Positions 22,257 through 32,860 of a stretch of 64,000 nt of DNA are shown in pieces (position 1 is the stretch's first letter; every line of letters starts with the position of its first letter). Source of the DNA: Heterohyrax brucei (Eukaryota; Chordata; Mammalia; Hyracoidea; Procaviidae); NCBI GenBank assembly GCA_028571685.1, contig CM053158.1, forward strand, positions 53,722,001-53,786,000, in the 5' to 3' direction. The position numbers and the translations under genes are program-made. The notes beneath the pieces were generated by a model, which saw only the letters and a program-made list of their open reading frames with translations, had not been told where the DNA came from and did no database searches.

Positions 22257-22390
22257 GACCCCTCATGGTTACAGTGGTTAAGAGATCGTTGTTAATGACA
22301 CAGACTGGCACCAGGCACTCCTTGGAAACGCTATAGGGCAATCCTCCTCTGTTCTATAAGGGTCAGCATGAGTCAGAATCGTACATATCA
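22257..22390 (+). mobile_element. AfroSINE, degraded
   Basis: 'ggttacagtggttaagagat', 'caggcactccttggaaacgctatagggcaatcc' and 'ataagggtcagcatgagtcagaatcg' mark head, body and tail. Confidence 0.75.
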
Positions 22391-22394
22391 GAAG

Positions 22395-23330
22395 GTTAAA
22401 TAATAATAGTACCAGTTGCCTAATGTCCATTTAAACAAAATTCTTATTTCTCCTCCTTGTGGTCATAAAAGTCAGCACAGGGTTTTTATGGACTGAGACT
22501 AGAACCGGGCCCAGAACATACATTAGACTTCAAAGTATGCAAGTCTGGAATTTCCCCCATAATTTCACGAAATCTCTTTGAATTTTTAAGAGATGGTTTC
22601 ATTAAATCTGGTAATCCTGTCTGGAATACCAAAATCTGTTCTGAATCAGTTGGAACTTTTACTGCACTAACACTCAGGCAAAGTGGACCCACAGGCTCAA
22701 AACAAAGTCCAACAGAAACGTGGCTTCACGGTACGGACTTTAGGACCAGTTCCAGCTCATGACGGCAGAAGCCTCTTGCATTTAGCAGTCTGTGTTGATG
22801 GAATTGTCCTCTGGGCTCCCACCTCCTGCTAAGCCTGTGAAGGGCAACCGTGATGGCCTCTGTTTGTGCTGTGTATCTGGCTGTTCCTAATCGACCCTCC
22901 TGATACTGAATGAAGCTCCACTAGATGTGTAGATGGCATTTGTCTCAAAAGGAAAAAAGAAAAAGAAAAAGAAGAGATACTCGGACTAATTCAGAACCAA
23001 CATCTATTTTATTAAATATGTCTGCTTCATTCACTCAACAAATACTTATCAGCAAATGAAATATCAATTAAAATGTCTCAAATATTCCTTTCACTTTGGC
23101 ATTGAGGACTTGGATTTTGTTTGACCTTGAATAAGCTTTTAGTCTCAAATTTCTCATCAATAAAGCGGAGATAACGACAGTATTTGCCCACTGCATGGGG
23201 GAATTGTAAAACTTAATTAATTGAAATCTTGGATGAAATGTGCTAGCAACACCAACATTCTGCGTTACTTCCTGACCTGTATATAAATGAGGGTTAATTT
23301 AAAAAGACAAACTCTCCAATTCATAGCATG
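22395..23330. other. Single-copy sequence, no gene seen
   Basis: Contains a purine simple repeat at 22950-22975 ('ggaaaaaagaaaaagaaaaa'). No repeat family or gene was recognised. Confidence 0.45.
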
Positions 23331-23344
23331 ATTGTAGAGAGGAA

Positions 23345-23430
23345 TCTTATACACACACACACACATGCATGGTGTGCACGCACACACACGTGCTTATCCA
23401 TATACATATGTATATGCATATGTATAGCTT
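23345..23430. repeat. Compound (CA)n / (TATG)n microsatellite
   Basis: 'acacacacacacacatgcatgg', then 'cgcacacacacg', then 'atatacatatgtatatgcatatgtat'. Interrupted units suggest an older locus. Confidence 0.75.
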
Positions 23431-23439
23431 GGCATTTAT

Positions 23440-23960
23440 ATGAATGTGTGATTTCAGCAGCAAATCAGCCAAAGGAAAAATTAGCTACACTTTTTTTTTC
23501 CAAGGGAAATAATTTTCTGATCATGTTCTGTTATTTTCAAAAGAGTCTAATGCTGTTATTTCAAAACTAAATGTCCTCAAACAAGGCAAAGACAATTCTT
23601 CATTGAATTATGCTTGCAGATGCCAAATTTTCAGTGTTGTGTTAAAGTCCTATGAGAATACTCCAAAATTTTTAAAATGTATATAGAAACATTCTTTTAA
23701 AAGGAATTAAAAATACTCCACCCTTTTAGGATCAGATAATTTTAAATAAGAAGATAAAGAAGCCTTCAAAAAGACAGAGGGAAGGAAAGAAAATAGAAAG
23801 GGAGAATATTTAAAGAACTCATTATCTTTATTCCTTCTTCCAAATAAAAAAATATATATATTTTACATTATGACATGACTAAAACTGGGCAAGCTTATTT
23901 GATGACAAATATTTGAAAAGAAGAAATCTGATATAATTTAGTAGGTGTCATAAGAGTTGC
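23440..23960. other. Single-copy AT-rich sequence, no gene seen
   Basis: Only a poly(T) run and purine-rich stretches (around 23770-23810) stand out. Confidence 0.45.
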
Positions 23961-24140
23961 TTCTTTGTCTCTCTGCACAGGTGTCTTTGATCAACTATCG
24001 CGAGTGTAAACACCTGTGTGTCTTCTTTCGACACAAAACAGATTGTATAGATTGTCTCGAACTGTAGCTATATTCATGGCTATTTAGTTGACTCAACGTC
24101 ATAGTATTTTTTAGAGTGTTCATTTATGTAGATAAGGCTT
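23960..24140. promoter_or_regulatory. Candidate conserved non-coding element with inverted repeat
   Basis: CACAGGTGT (23976-23984) and ACACCTGTG (24010-24018) are perfect 9-base reverse complements, 25 bases apart. Both contain a T-box-like AGGTGT and an E-box CAGGTG/CACCTG. A TCF/LEF-like 'ctttgatc' lies in the spacer. Five CpGs survive in about 80 bases ('atcgcgag', 'ttcgac', 'ctcgaac'). No repeat was recognised. The function is inferred. Confidence 0.35.
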
Positions 24141-24150
24141 TCATTTAATA

Positions 24151-24344
24151 TGCTGTTGTTAGGTGCGACTGAGTCAACTTGGTGACCCATGTGACAGAGT
24201 GGAACTGCCCCAAAGAGTCTGCTAAGCCGTAATCTTATGGGAGCAGATCACCAAGCCTTTCTCCTACAAAACAGTTGAGTGAGTTCAAACCCTCACTCTT
24301 TCAGTTAGCGGTCAACGTTTAACCATTGCATCACCGGGGCTTCC
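24151..24344 (-). mobile_element. AfroSINE-related, 'agcagatcaccaa' variant
   Basis: Antisense copy with an extra middle block 'tatgggagcagatcaccaagcctttctcc' between the 'ggaactgcccc' and 'gttagcggtcaacgtttaaccattgcatcaccggggcttcc' parts. The copy at 61141-61341 has the same structure. Confidence 0.75.
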
Positions 24345-24815
24345 ATTTTTAGTTCCAAAATATGGTTACCTAGCAAAGGAAAAGTATATACAACTGCTAA
24401 GGAATGATACTACCTAATACAGTGGGAAGGCTATATGGATTAGGGAATATTTATCTTGCTACCATGAATGCTAATGTAAGTAACACTGATTTGTAGTAGC
24501 TAATAGAAGGGTTGGATGTGAACTATAAACAATTTTGTAGATACATCATGAATTTCAGAATTATTTAACTTTATTTTATTAAATCATGTTCTACCTAGAC
24601 ATGTTATCTCCACTAGTATAGTTAATGGAAAGGGAGGAATAAAATATAAAACACTAAATTTGCCTTAAAGGGAAAAAGGAGGAAGTATTCTTGGAAAACA
24701 CATTTAAAAATATATAAATTGTCTAAGAAGTGTAATTAAGTTGATGAACAGATATGGCTTTAAGAAGCTATTAAACTTTTATTTTCAGTGTTAAAATCCA
24801 GTTTTCATTCACCTT
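24345..24815. other. Single-copy AT-rich sequence, no gene seen
   Basis: No repeat or coding signal was recognised. Confidence 0.45.
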
Positions 24816-24819
24816 CCTA

Positions 24820-24925
24820 AATTTAGGGCAGACATTTTTGTCTGCTTTGTTCCCTGCTATATTCTCAGAGTCTACTTCATTGCCTGACACATAGGAGATG
24901 CTCAATAAGTATTTGTTGAATAAAA
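24820..24925 (+). mobile_element. L2 LINE 3' end
   Basis: 'agggcagacatttttgtctgctttgttccctgctatattctc...gcctgacacataggagatgctcaataagtatttgttgaataa' matches the L2 3' terminus closely. Confidence 0.75.
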
Positions 24926-24929
24926 GAAC

Positions 24930-25280
24930 ACAGGAAGAAAGCTCCTCGAGTAGCCTACATAAGGCACATAGTGGCTGCTATAAAATTTGAATTTGGTAAA
25001 AAGCAAAGGAATTTTAAGGGTCTTTTCATCCGTCATATTGAGGTTTGACCAGAAAGGGAAGAAAAGAAAAGGAAAAGGGGGATCAGAGATCAACGAACGT
25101 GGTCTCCAGCTCAGTCTGCACAGACACTGAAGAACAAGAGAACAGAAATTGCCTAAAAGGAATTGAACCATTAATCTCATCATTCATAGCAGTTAAAGAC
25201 ATCAATTTTCACACACACAAAGAAGAGCTGAAGTACAGCAATGAGGGAAAAGAAAGATGATAAAAATGCCACAAAGTAAA
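24930..25280. other. No gene seen
   Basis: Purine-rich text at 25049-25083. Overlapping sense and antisense short frames have no domain. Confidence 0.4.
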
Positions 25281-25282
25281 GA

Positions 25283-25380
25283 CAAACAAACTTGTTGCCA
25301 TCAAATGACACTATAGGGTAGAGTTTCCAAGGAGCACCTGGTAGAATCATAGCAATTTAACCACCATGCCACCAGGATTT
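25283..25380 (-). mobile_element. AfroSINE, internally deleted
   Basis: 'acttgttgccatcaaatgacactatagggtagagtttccaaggagcacctggtag...ccatgccaccagg' retains tail, body and head with gaps. Confidence 0.65.
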
Positions 25381-25875
25381 GAGGGCTCAGCAAATGTCTC
25401 TGAATAAATTTAAGGCTGTGTGCTATGTGTTGGGCAGCTACTGCGGGGAGGGAACAAGCCAAGACCATCCAACGGGGAGAAATAATTGGGCAGTTCTGAT
25501 GCTGCTAGCAAGGGAGGTAGAAAGAGGTAAGCAAGGTGACGGAAATAAAGGAGAAATCAATCATTTATTCTCCTTTGAAATTTGTCCAAAATTCCACATC
25601 CCTTAAAGAAAAGAAAAAGAAAAAGAAAATGGGTCAAGAAAGATTAAGTTCTTCAAAATTCTCTGAAATACATGTTATCAAATTTGAGAACTTTTATAAA
25701 AGAAGGGAATATAAAACAAAGACTCTAAACCATTCTGGAGGAACAAACTGCAGGGGAATACGAGTGTAGGGTGGACATTAAAAACCTATGACTTAACCAC
25801 GGGAACTCACATGTTCTTCCTCAAAAAAACCTTCAAGAATTATAGAATGAGGGACAGCCAACAAAGCATTAATCA
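25381..25875. other. No gene seen; (AAAAG)n tract
   Basis: A purine simple repeat 'aagaaaaagaaaaagaaaat' lies near 25605-25630. Nothing else was recognised. Confidence 0.45.
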
Positions 25876-25879
25876 AAAG

Positions 25880-26164
25880 CCCAAACCCACTGCTGGTGAG
25901 TCACTTGCATCTCCTGGTGACCCCGTATGACAGACCAGAACAGCCACCCAGCTTTCCCAAGGCTATTGTCTTGACTGAAGTGGGCTGCTGCTATGGCTTT
26001 CTCAGTTGGGGTGCTGGTGGGTTTGGGGGGCCAGCCTCTTAGCTGGCTGCCAAATGCTTGCCCTCTGCACTGCCCAGATTCCCACCCTACACGATAGTAC
26101 CAAAAAAGACAAAAACTCAAACCCACTGCCATCCACCCAAGTAGATGTACCACCAGGGCTCCCC
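25880..26164 (-). mobile_element. Two antisense AfroSINE derivatives
   Basis: 25880-26090 is a diverged SINE variant ('cactgctggtgagtcacttgcatctcctggtgaccccgtatgac...'). 26110-26164 ('aaactcaaacccactgccatcc...gtaccaccagggctcc') joins a tail directly to a head and lacks the body. Confidence 0.55.
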
Positions 26165-26188
26165 ACACACATTATCAAAAAAAGAAAA

Positions 26189-26364
26189 AGTCAAACCCAC
26201 TGCCATCTACTTGAGTCAGACTCATGACTCATGGTGACTTTAGAAGACTTACAGGACAGAGAAGACCTTCCCCATAGAATTTCCAAACATTGCTTGACAG
26301 GTTCCAACTGCTGGCCTTTTGGTTAGCAGCTGTAGCACTTAATCATTTCACCACAAGGATTTCC
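26189..26364 (-). mobile_element. AfroSINE
   Basis: Full antisense copy with 'cttaatcatttcaccacaaggatttcc' at its head end. Confidence 0.8.
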
Positions 26365-26550
26365 ACATAACAATAGAGTGTACATTTTATGAAAAACTTA
26401 TAAAATACTACAACCAAATAGTACAGATTGCAAGTGCAAATGAATTTGGATGCATATAGAAAAATTCATGGATTAGGGAAAGCTCTGATAGCTTCAAGGT
26501 CAAATCTGGTCCTTGGCCATGTGTCTTGAATTTTATTGCATAAAACCTCT

Positions 26551-26708
26551 TGGAAACCCTGATGGTATAGTGGTTAAGTGCTACAGCTGCTGACCAAAAG
26601 GTTGGCAGTTCAAATCTGCCAGGTGTTTCATGGAAACTATGGAGCAGTTCTACTCTGTCTGTAGGGTCACTATGAGTCAGAATCAATTCAACAGCAATGG
26701 ATTTTGCT
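26551..26708 (+). mobile_element. AfroSINE
   Basis: 'ggaaaccctgatggtatagtggttaagtgctacagctgctgaccaaaaggttggcagttc' to 'gtcagaatcaattcaacagcaatgg'. Confidence 0.85.
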
Positions 26709-26865
26709 TCTTTGTGTGAAACTTCTAGCAAATTCAAATTTAAATACAGGCACCATATTTTTATACAAACAATGTGCACCTTCTCAGTTTGTTTGCCAAC
26801 CATGCCCTTCCCCAGCAAGGTATGTTTTTAAGCATACTATGCTGATTTTTTACAGCAACATGTAA

Positions 26866-26941
26866 GAAAAAAAAAAAAAAAACTTGGCAGAGTGGTGCTC
26901 CTGAGGGTGTGCTTGGCACAAAAAAAAAAAAGAAGAAGAAA
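26866..26941. repeat. Poly(A) and (AAG)n low complexity
   Basis: A run of 17 A's, then 'aaaaaaaaaaagaagaagaaag', separated by 'cttggcagagtggtgctcctgagggtgtgcttggcac'. It may be the remains of two retroposon tails. Confidence 0.6.
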
Positions 26942-27034
26942 GTGCATGTTATTTACATAAAATATAGTATATTCATTATCTAGCATCAATAATTATCAAT
27001 TTACGGCCAATATTGATTAGCTTTTCTCCTATCT

Positions 27035-27245
27035 TCTTCCTCACTCCAATCCTGGACTATTCTGGAGCAAATTTCAAACATTTCACAATTCATCTATAAA
27101 GATTTCAGTGCAAATTTAAAAAAATCTAAGAACATTTTTAAAGCATAACTGCAATACCATTATCATGACAATTACTAATAATTCCTTATTATCATCAAAT
27201 TTACAGTCAAATTTCAAATATCACTGGTAGATATACATAATATTA
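27035..27245. mobile_element. Old L1 (L1M-type) fragment
   Basis: 'ctattctggagcaaatttcaaac...cataactgcaataccattatcatgac...aataattccttattatcatcaaatttacagtcaaatttcaaat' resembles a common L1M 3' UTR section. Strand was not decided. Confidence 0.5.
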
Positions 27246-27575
27246 TCAAAAGTTAGAAATTTATTTTCACATTTAAAAGTAGAGATATTTCAGTCACAAG
27301 TCTTAAGTTCTAACTTCTCTCAAAAAATCAAAAAGTCTTGACAACTCTGGGTACACATTCCCAAAAGGTAACATCAAGCAGGAATAGAACAGTCACTTCC
27401 CTTTTAGAGCAATCCTATACTCTGCAGCTGTCTGGTGTCTTCACCACTTGTTGCTGTCCTGTTCAGTGCCCACTTCATGCACCTTCATTACTTGCCTGGA
27501 TCTGGATGCATTTGAGTTTGTAACCCTGCATCTGAGTCAGTAGAAATTATGGTGATTAGGACCCAACCTTTCTAT
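27246..27575. other. No gene seen
   Basis: No repeat recognised. A 61-codon frame at 27338-27523 has no domain. Confidence 0.4.
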
Positions 27576-27578
27576 CAC

Positions 27579-27948
27579 CTGTCAGTTTGTTATGCTATGG
27601 TGGTTTGCACGTTACTGTGATGCTGGAAGTTATGCCACTGGTATTTCAAAACCAGCAGGGTCACACATGGTGAACAGGTTTCAGTGATGCTTTCAGGCTA
27701 AGACAAAATAGGAAGAAAGGCTCAGCAATCTATTTCTGAAATTATCCAGCAAAAACTCTATGGGTCCCAATAGAATATTGTCTCACGTAGGGCTGGAAGA
27801 CGAACTCCCAGGCTGGAAGGTACTTAAAATACATAGTAGCTGCACAATGGCTTTGAGCACACCAGCGATTGTGAAGATGGTACAGGACTGCATAGCATTT
27901 CATTCTGTCATCTGTGGGGTCACCAGAAGTCAGACAACTCAACAACAA
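27579..27948 (+). mobile_element. Non-autonomous RTE: 5' end joined to 3' end
   Basis: The first ~220 bases ('ctgtcagtttgttatgctatgg...gtgatgctggaagttatgcc...gggtcacacatggtgaacaggtttcag') match the 5' UTR of an afrotherian RTE. The last ~120 ('caatggctttgagcacaccagcgattgtgaagatggtacaggac...gtcagacaactcaacaacaa') match its 3' UTR. All coding sequence is absent. Such elements can move only with the RTE machinery supplied in trans. Confidence 0.7.
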
Positions 27949-27949
27949 G

Positions 27950-28590
27950 GACCCATCCTTCAGCTTTTGGATTTAATGTCATATATGGCAGTCATAGTTC
28001 AACCATTACAGACTTAAGGCGTGGAAAGAACAGAAAGGCTCAATGCTGAAGACAGTCAAATGTGAAGGTCATACCAAGGACAGAGCAGGAGAAGATGCAG
28101 AGTCAACAAACAAGGGAGCCAAGAAGGAGAAAGGAAGAGTTACGAGGCACAGATTGATTTGATTAGTTTAAGAATTATTTGGAGAACCAAATTACATGCT
28201 GGGGTTGTCTCCCTTGCCATGCATTCCAAAATCCAGAGATGGGTAGTGTTGTTTTTAAAGGAGTTATGCCAAGTCCAACACTACATAAAGCCTTTCCTCC
28301 TCTTCCATTCAGTTTTCAGTTTTGAGAGTACAAGCACAGTACGTTAAATTAAAGGTGTAGTCACTGGGTGGGATATTAACATTCTTACAATTAGAACTAA
28401 AGTTGAACTCTAAAACAAGATTTCTTAAACTTACCTCTATGTATACAAGTAGATATGCCGCAATAATCAACAACCAATATGAGAAAGTGAAATACTATGC
28501 TTGACAACTAAATGCTAACCAACACTAAAACAGCTTAGGTTTTAGACTGGAGGAAGAGAGGATATGTGATTTGATTGCTACACACACCGT
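27950..28590. other. No gene seen
   Basis: No repeat or coding signal was recognised. A frame at 28159-28347 has no domain. Confidence 0.4.
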
Positions 28591-28596
28591 AGATAG

Positions 28597-30180
28597 TTGT
28601 TGTTGTTGTTAAGTGTCATTAAGTTGGTTCTCTCTCACAGTTAGCCCATCTGACAGTAACAATGCTAACCTATTCCATGTCTTCTTCTAAATCCAGCTTG
28701 AATTTCCAGCAGTTCTCTACTAATGTACTGCTGCAATTGTCTTTGAGTTATCTTCAACATAATTTTATTGCATGTGATAGAATGATATTGTTTGACAATT
28801 TCCAACATTCCATTGGATCATCTTTTGTTTTAGTCAGCTAGGGCTGCTCTAACAGAAATACCACAGAGTGGATGGCTTTAATAAAGGAAAGTTTATTCTT
28901 ATATAGTCTGGTAGGCTGCAAGTCCATATTCAGGGTGTCCACTCCAGGGGAAGGCTTTCCCCCTTGTCGGCTCTGGAGGAAAGTCCAGTATTACATCAGT
29001 CTTTATTCAGGAAGCATCTTGGCACAGGAACTTCAGGTCTGAAGGACATGCTCTTCTCCTGGTGCTGCTTGCTTGATGGTACGAGGTTCCCAATTCTCTG
29101 CCTGCTTCTCTGTCCTTTTATCTCTACTAGGATGAAAGGATTAAAGGTGAGGCAAGCCATACTCCAGGGAAACTCCCTTTACAGTGGAGCAGGGAGGTGA
29201 TCCTATGAAGGGATTTACAGCTCCACCCTAATTCTTTAACGTACAGCTTAGGAAAACCACAAATTGGAGGACTGTCACAAAATACTGGGAATCATGGCTA
29301 CACATATTTTTGGGGGGACAAAATTCAATCCATGGCACCTTTCTTTGGAATAGGCAAGAATATGGATCTCTTCCAGCCAGTTGGCCAGGTAGCTGTCCTC
29401 CAAATTTCTCGGCATAGACAAGTGAACACTTCCAGCATTGCATTCAATTGTTAGAGCATTTCAAATGGTATTCCATCAATTCCCAGAGCCTTGTTTTCCC
29501 ACCAAGGCTGTCAATGTAGGTTGAACTTCTTCCTTCAGCACCACTGGTTCTTGATCATATGCCACCTCTTGAAATGGTTGAATGTAGACAAATTCTTTTC
29601 GATACAGTGCCTCTGTATTCCTTGTGTCTTTTTTTATGCTTTCTGTGTCAATTTTTTAACCATAGAATCCTTCAGTATTTCAACTAGAGGCTTTAATTTT
29701 TTTTTCAACTCTTTCAGCTTGAGACATGTCAAGCATGTGTTCCTTTTGCTTTACAATACTGGATCTTTGAATATTTCATCATAACAATTTATTTTGTCTT
29801 CTTGAATCATTCTTTGAAACCCTGTGTTAAGCTCTTTTACTTCATCATTTCTTCCATTCATTTGAGATAGTCTACATTCATGAGCAAGTTTCAAAGTCTC
29901 TTCTAACAATGATCTTTGGTCTCTCTTTTTTCTCCCCTGTCTTTTCAACGGCCTTTTGCTTTCTTCCTGTATGATGTCCTTGATGTCACCCCACAGTTCA
30001 TCTGGTCTTTGATCGTTACTGTTCACAGAGTCAAATCTATTTTTGAAATGGTCTCTAAATTCAGGTGGGATATACTCAAGTCCATACTTTGAAAAAGTAT
30101 ACTTAAAAAGCTGGTGGCGTAGCTTCCAGCATCACAACATGCACGCCACCATAGTAGATCAAACTGATAGATGAGTGCTG
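28597..30180 (-). pseudogene. RTE LINE, internally deleted, carrying an LTR
   Basis: On the minus strand the order is: RTE 5' end (30108-30180); ORF2 linker between endonuclease and reverse transcriptase (about 30070-29500, containing the stretch 'RPDELWGDIKDIIQEESKR'); first reverse transcriptase motifs (DGIP-type and 'WPTGWKRSIFIPIP', near 29485-29340); an LTR; further reverse transcriptase sequence (28825-28668); and the RTE 3' end (28665-28597). The endonuclease domain and the rest of the reverse transcriptase are missing. The frame has several breaks. It cannot encode a working protein. Confidence 0.75.
28826..29337 (-). mobile_element. MaLR-type solo LTR inside an RTE
   Basis: 512-base LTR with 5'-TG and CA-3' ends (plus-strand ends 'tgttttagtcagctagggctgc' and 'caatccatggca'). 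Flanks tcttt (28821-28825) and ccttt (29338-29342) are a 5-bp target duplication with one change. The RTE sequence is continuous across it. It is homologous to the LTRs at 18314-18851 and 57282-57721. Confidence 0.8.
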
Positions 30181-30229
30181 GATACAGTAAATTCAAACTT
30201 AAGAAAAGGAGAGGAGTGTGAAATATTAA

Positions 30230-30330
30230 ATACAGTCATGTGTTGCTTAATGTCTATGATATGTTCTGTGAAATAGGACATTATCTGATTTGGACATTGT
30301 GCAAACACCAAGACATACTTAGACTGAGAA
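30230..30330 (+). mobile_element. DNA transposon end, family unresolved
   Basis: 'acagtcatgtgttgcttaatg...gatatgttctgtgaaataggacattatctgatttggacattgtgcaaac' is a widespread mammalian DNA-transposon terminus; I cannot recall its name with certainty. Confidence 0.5.
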
Positions 30331-30545
30331 GCTAAATTCCCTTCATATTGGTATACATGCCTGTCAGTGCACTACATGATACCCGCAATGTTAAGAGAAC
30401 CAAAGAAAATGCACAACTGGAAAAGAGATGCTAAAAGCTTAGGACAATAGGTAATCTGAAAGAGTCCTTTTCTCTTGGAAATAGGTGTATTAATTTCATT
30501 AAAATTCCTCAGAATAAATATGGCATCTGGAACAGAGAAAACTGT

Positions 30546-30708
30546 TCATAAACAAACCAAAAAACCCTTTGTCACTGAGTTGACTCAGACTCATACTGAT
30601 CTTATAAAACAGAGTAGAATAGTCTCATAGGTTTTCCAAGGAGCAGCTTGGTGGATTTGAACTACTGGATGGCAACCAAGCTCTTAACTGCTGTGTCATC
30701 AGTGCTCA
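30546..30708 (-). mobile_element. AfroSINE
   Basis: Full antisense copy: 'aacaaaccaaaaaaccctttgtcactgagttgactcagactc' to 'gctcttaactgctgtgtcatcagtgctc'. Confidence 0.85.
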
Positions 30709-30709
30709 A

Positions 30710-31230
30710 TTTTGTAGACAATGCCCCATACAATTGACACTGTGAGTCTTCTTGTATACTGAAAACCTATAAAATGGCTTGGGACTCTATATAGTGTTCA
30801 GTCCAGGAAATCAGTCCTCACCTGTGGCTCCTCCAGAGCTCACCATTCTTAAGGAGAAGATACCTCACCTTTCTGTTCTCTTTTCCATTTGTTAATGTGC
30901 ATCTCCAATGAAGAGTCTACTTGACCACAGTGGTAGGCCCACCAGCCCCTAGGGTAGAATACAGCTCAGGGCCAAGCTGCACATATAACACACATAAAAT
31001 GTGACAGGCCAGGAAACTATTAAAAATTCTGGTGTCAGGAAACCAGAGTTGTAGTGCATCTTTGGCTCTTCAGCCACTTGGTTGACACTTGATCTAGACC
31101 TCAGGATTTTTATCCATGAAGAAGGAAGGTAAAAAAGCCTATCCATCTACTTTGCAAGATTGGAAGGCTCTGCAAGAATGATGTATCTGTGTGAAGATAA
31201 CTGTAAGTTGCAGAATAACATAAACTGCAT
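30710..31230. other. No gene seen
   Basis: No recognised repeat. A 65-codon antisense frame has no domain. Confidence 0.4.
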
Positions 31231-31350
31231 AGGATCACTGGTGGCACAGTGGTTAAGACTCAGTCACTAACCCTTTGGAAACTCTATGGGGCAGTTCTAT
31301 TCCATCGTATGGAGTAAGTCAGAATTGACTTTATGGTAGTAAGGTTTTCT
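31231..31350 (+). mobile_element. AfroSINE, internally deleted
   Basis: Head 'actggtggcacagtggttaag' is followed at once by 'ctttggaaactctatggggcagttctatt'. The A/B spacer and part of the body are lost. Confidence 0.75.
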
Positions 31351-31454
31351 TAATACAAGTAATACATGTGGACGCATATAAATTAGAATAAGATAAACAG
31401 AAAGAAAGTAGATCATTCATGATCTCTTCACTCAGAAATAACACCTCGGATCCA

Positions 31455-31490
31455 AATCAATGGCACTTGGCTTTGGCTTGGCTAACACTG
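31455..31490 (+). mobile_element. AfroSINE tail fragment
   Basis: 'caaatcaatggcacttggctttggcttggc' resembles the SINE tail variant seen at 56219-56272. Confidence 0.4.
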
Positions 31491-31523
31491 TGGTGTATAC
31501 ATATGAATCTAAACTAGTGCTTC

Positions 31524-31733
31524 TCTTACCAGGGTAATTTCTCCTCATCTATTCCTATCTCCCACAGATGGCATTTGGCTATGTCTGGAGATTAGTTTTT
31601 GGTTGTGTAGTGGTGCTACTTGTATTTAGTATGAAGAGGGCAGGGATGCTGCAAAACATTCCCTAAGAGTAACATTGCCCTAAGAGTCAACAGCGCCAAG
31701 GCTGAGAAGCTGTCATCCAAATACACATGCAAA
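31524..31733 (+). mobile_element. MER20 (hAT-Charlie DNA transposon)
   Basis: Near full length in sense: 'agtgcttctcttaccagggtaatttc...ggcatttggctatgtctggag...ttttggttgtgtagtggtgctac...gggatgctgcaaaacattcc...ccaaggctgagaagc'. Confidence 0.7.
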
Positions 31734-32088
31734 TATGTGCATACAACATCGTATATAACCTGAAGGCCAGAATGCCATTCTAAATTGTCTTTCACTAACT
31801 TATATGCAGTAGAATGGCATTCCCAGAACTGCACATTTATACTGTGTTTCCTACTGCTACAAGACAACACAGGAAATGTACAAATGAAATTTAATTCTGA
31901 AATTAGAAAATATTTCTTCATATACTTAGTGGATGCAGTGTTTAAGACAATATCACACCATTTATTGTTTACTCTCCCAGCTCCTTCTATAATTGCAAGA
32001 AGCCAGTGGGATGACAGGGGAGACGAGATGGAGATGGCTTTTGCTCAAGCAGACTTAAAGGAACTTGGCTTGGCTCACTCCTACAAGC

Positions 32089-32203
32089 AAATCCTGATGG
32101 TGTAGTGGTTAGACTCCTTGGAAACCTAAGGGGCAGTTCTATTCTGTCCTGCAAGGTTACTATGAGTCAGAATTGATTCTACAGCAGCAGGTTTGGTTTG
32201 GGG
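32089..32203 (+). mobile_element. AfroSINE, internally deleted
   Basis: 'aaatcctgatggtgtagtggttagactccttggaaacc' joins head to body, with the A/B spacer missing. The tail is intact ('gagtcagaattgattctacagcagcaggtttgg'). Confidence 0.8.
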
Positions 32204-32209
32204 TCACTC

Positions 32210-32560
32210 CTATAAAACATATTATTTCTTGACACTGCAATAAGGTCACCACTGATGCTACACTGGCCACTAAGAGTACATAAGGGATTCTTATTATTAT
32301 GGGAACATTGTTAATGTGGAAATTTTCTTGTGAGAAGTAATGTTTTACTTTCCTTATGAATATGTAGCTATAAGGTTAGGAAAATATGTAGACTGTAGTT
32401 TAAATATTCCTTAAAAACTTAAATATTATTTCTATACAGCTAAAAATCAAACACCAGAAATCCACAAAAATAAATTTAACTTAATAGAGATGGAAAGAGT
32501 TCAAATGAGAAAGTCATTTCACAGTGTTTGTAACCTAAAAAAAAAAAAAAAAATATGTAC
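32210..32560. other. No gene seen
   Basis: AT-rich with a poly(A) tract at 32537-32553. No coding or repeat assignment. Confidence 0.4.
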
Positions 32561-32574
32561 AAAAAGAATCTACT

Positions 32575-32790
32575 TTAATGGGATCATAACAAATGCTGTG
32601 ATCTGCCATCTGATTTTTCATTTAGCAACATGGAGGGTACATGTTTATATCTCCATACGTATAAGCCTAAAACAATCTTTTGACAGTACAGAATCATTTC
32701 ATTGTAGCTATGCTTCATAATCAAATCAATCATTACTAGATATTAAAGGAAATACTACTACTCAGAATGTGTTTTATTAGAAAAGCCTCA
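32575..32790. mobile_element. Old L1 fragment
   Basis: 'gatctgccatctgatttttcatttagcaac...gtttatatctccatacg...tacagaatcatttcattgtagctatgc' resembles a common L1M 3' UTR section. Strand was not decided. Confidence 0.45.
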
Positions 32791-32860
32791 TGTACATTTT
32801 GAACTATTTTATTAAATTGATAGAAGTCAAATTAGGAATCAAAGTGTAAGATGAAAAACA

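Noticed and set aside
26408-26818. 136-codon minus-strand frame
   Set aside because: Its middle is antisense AfroSINE sequence.
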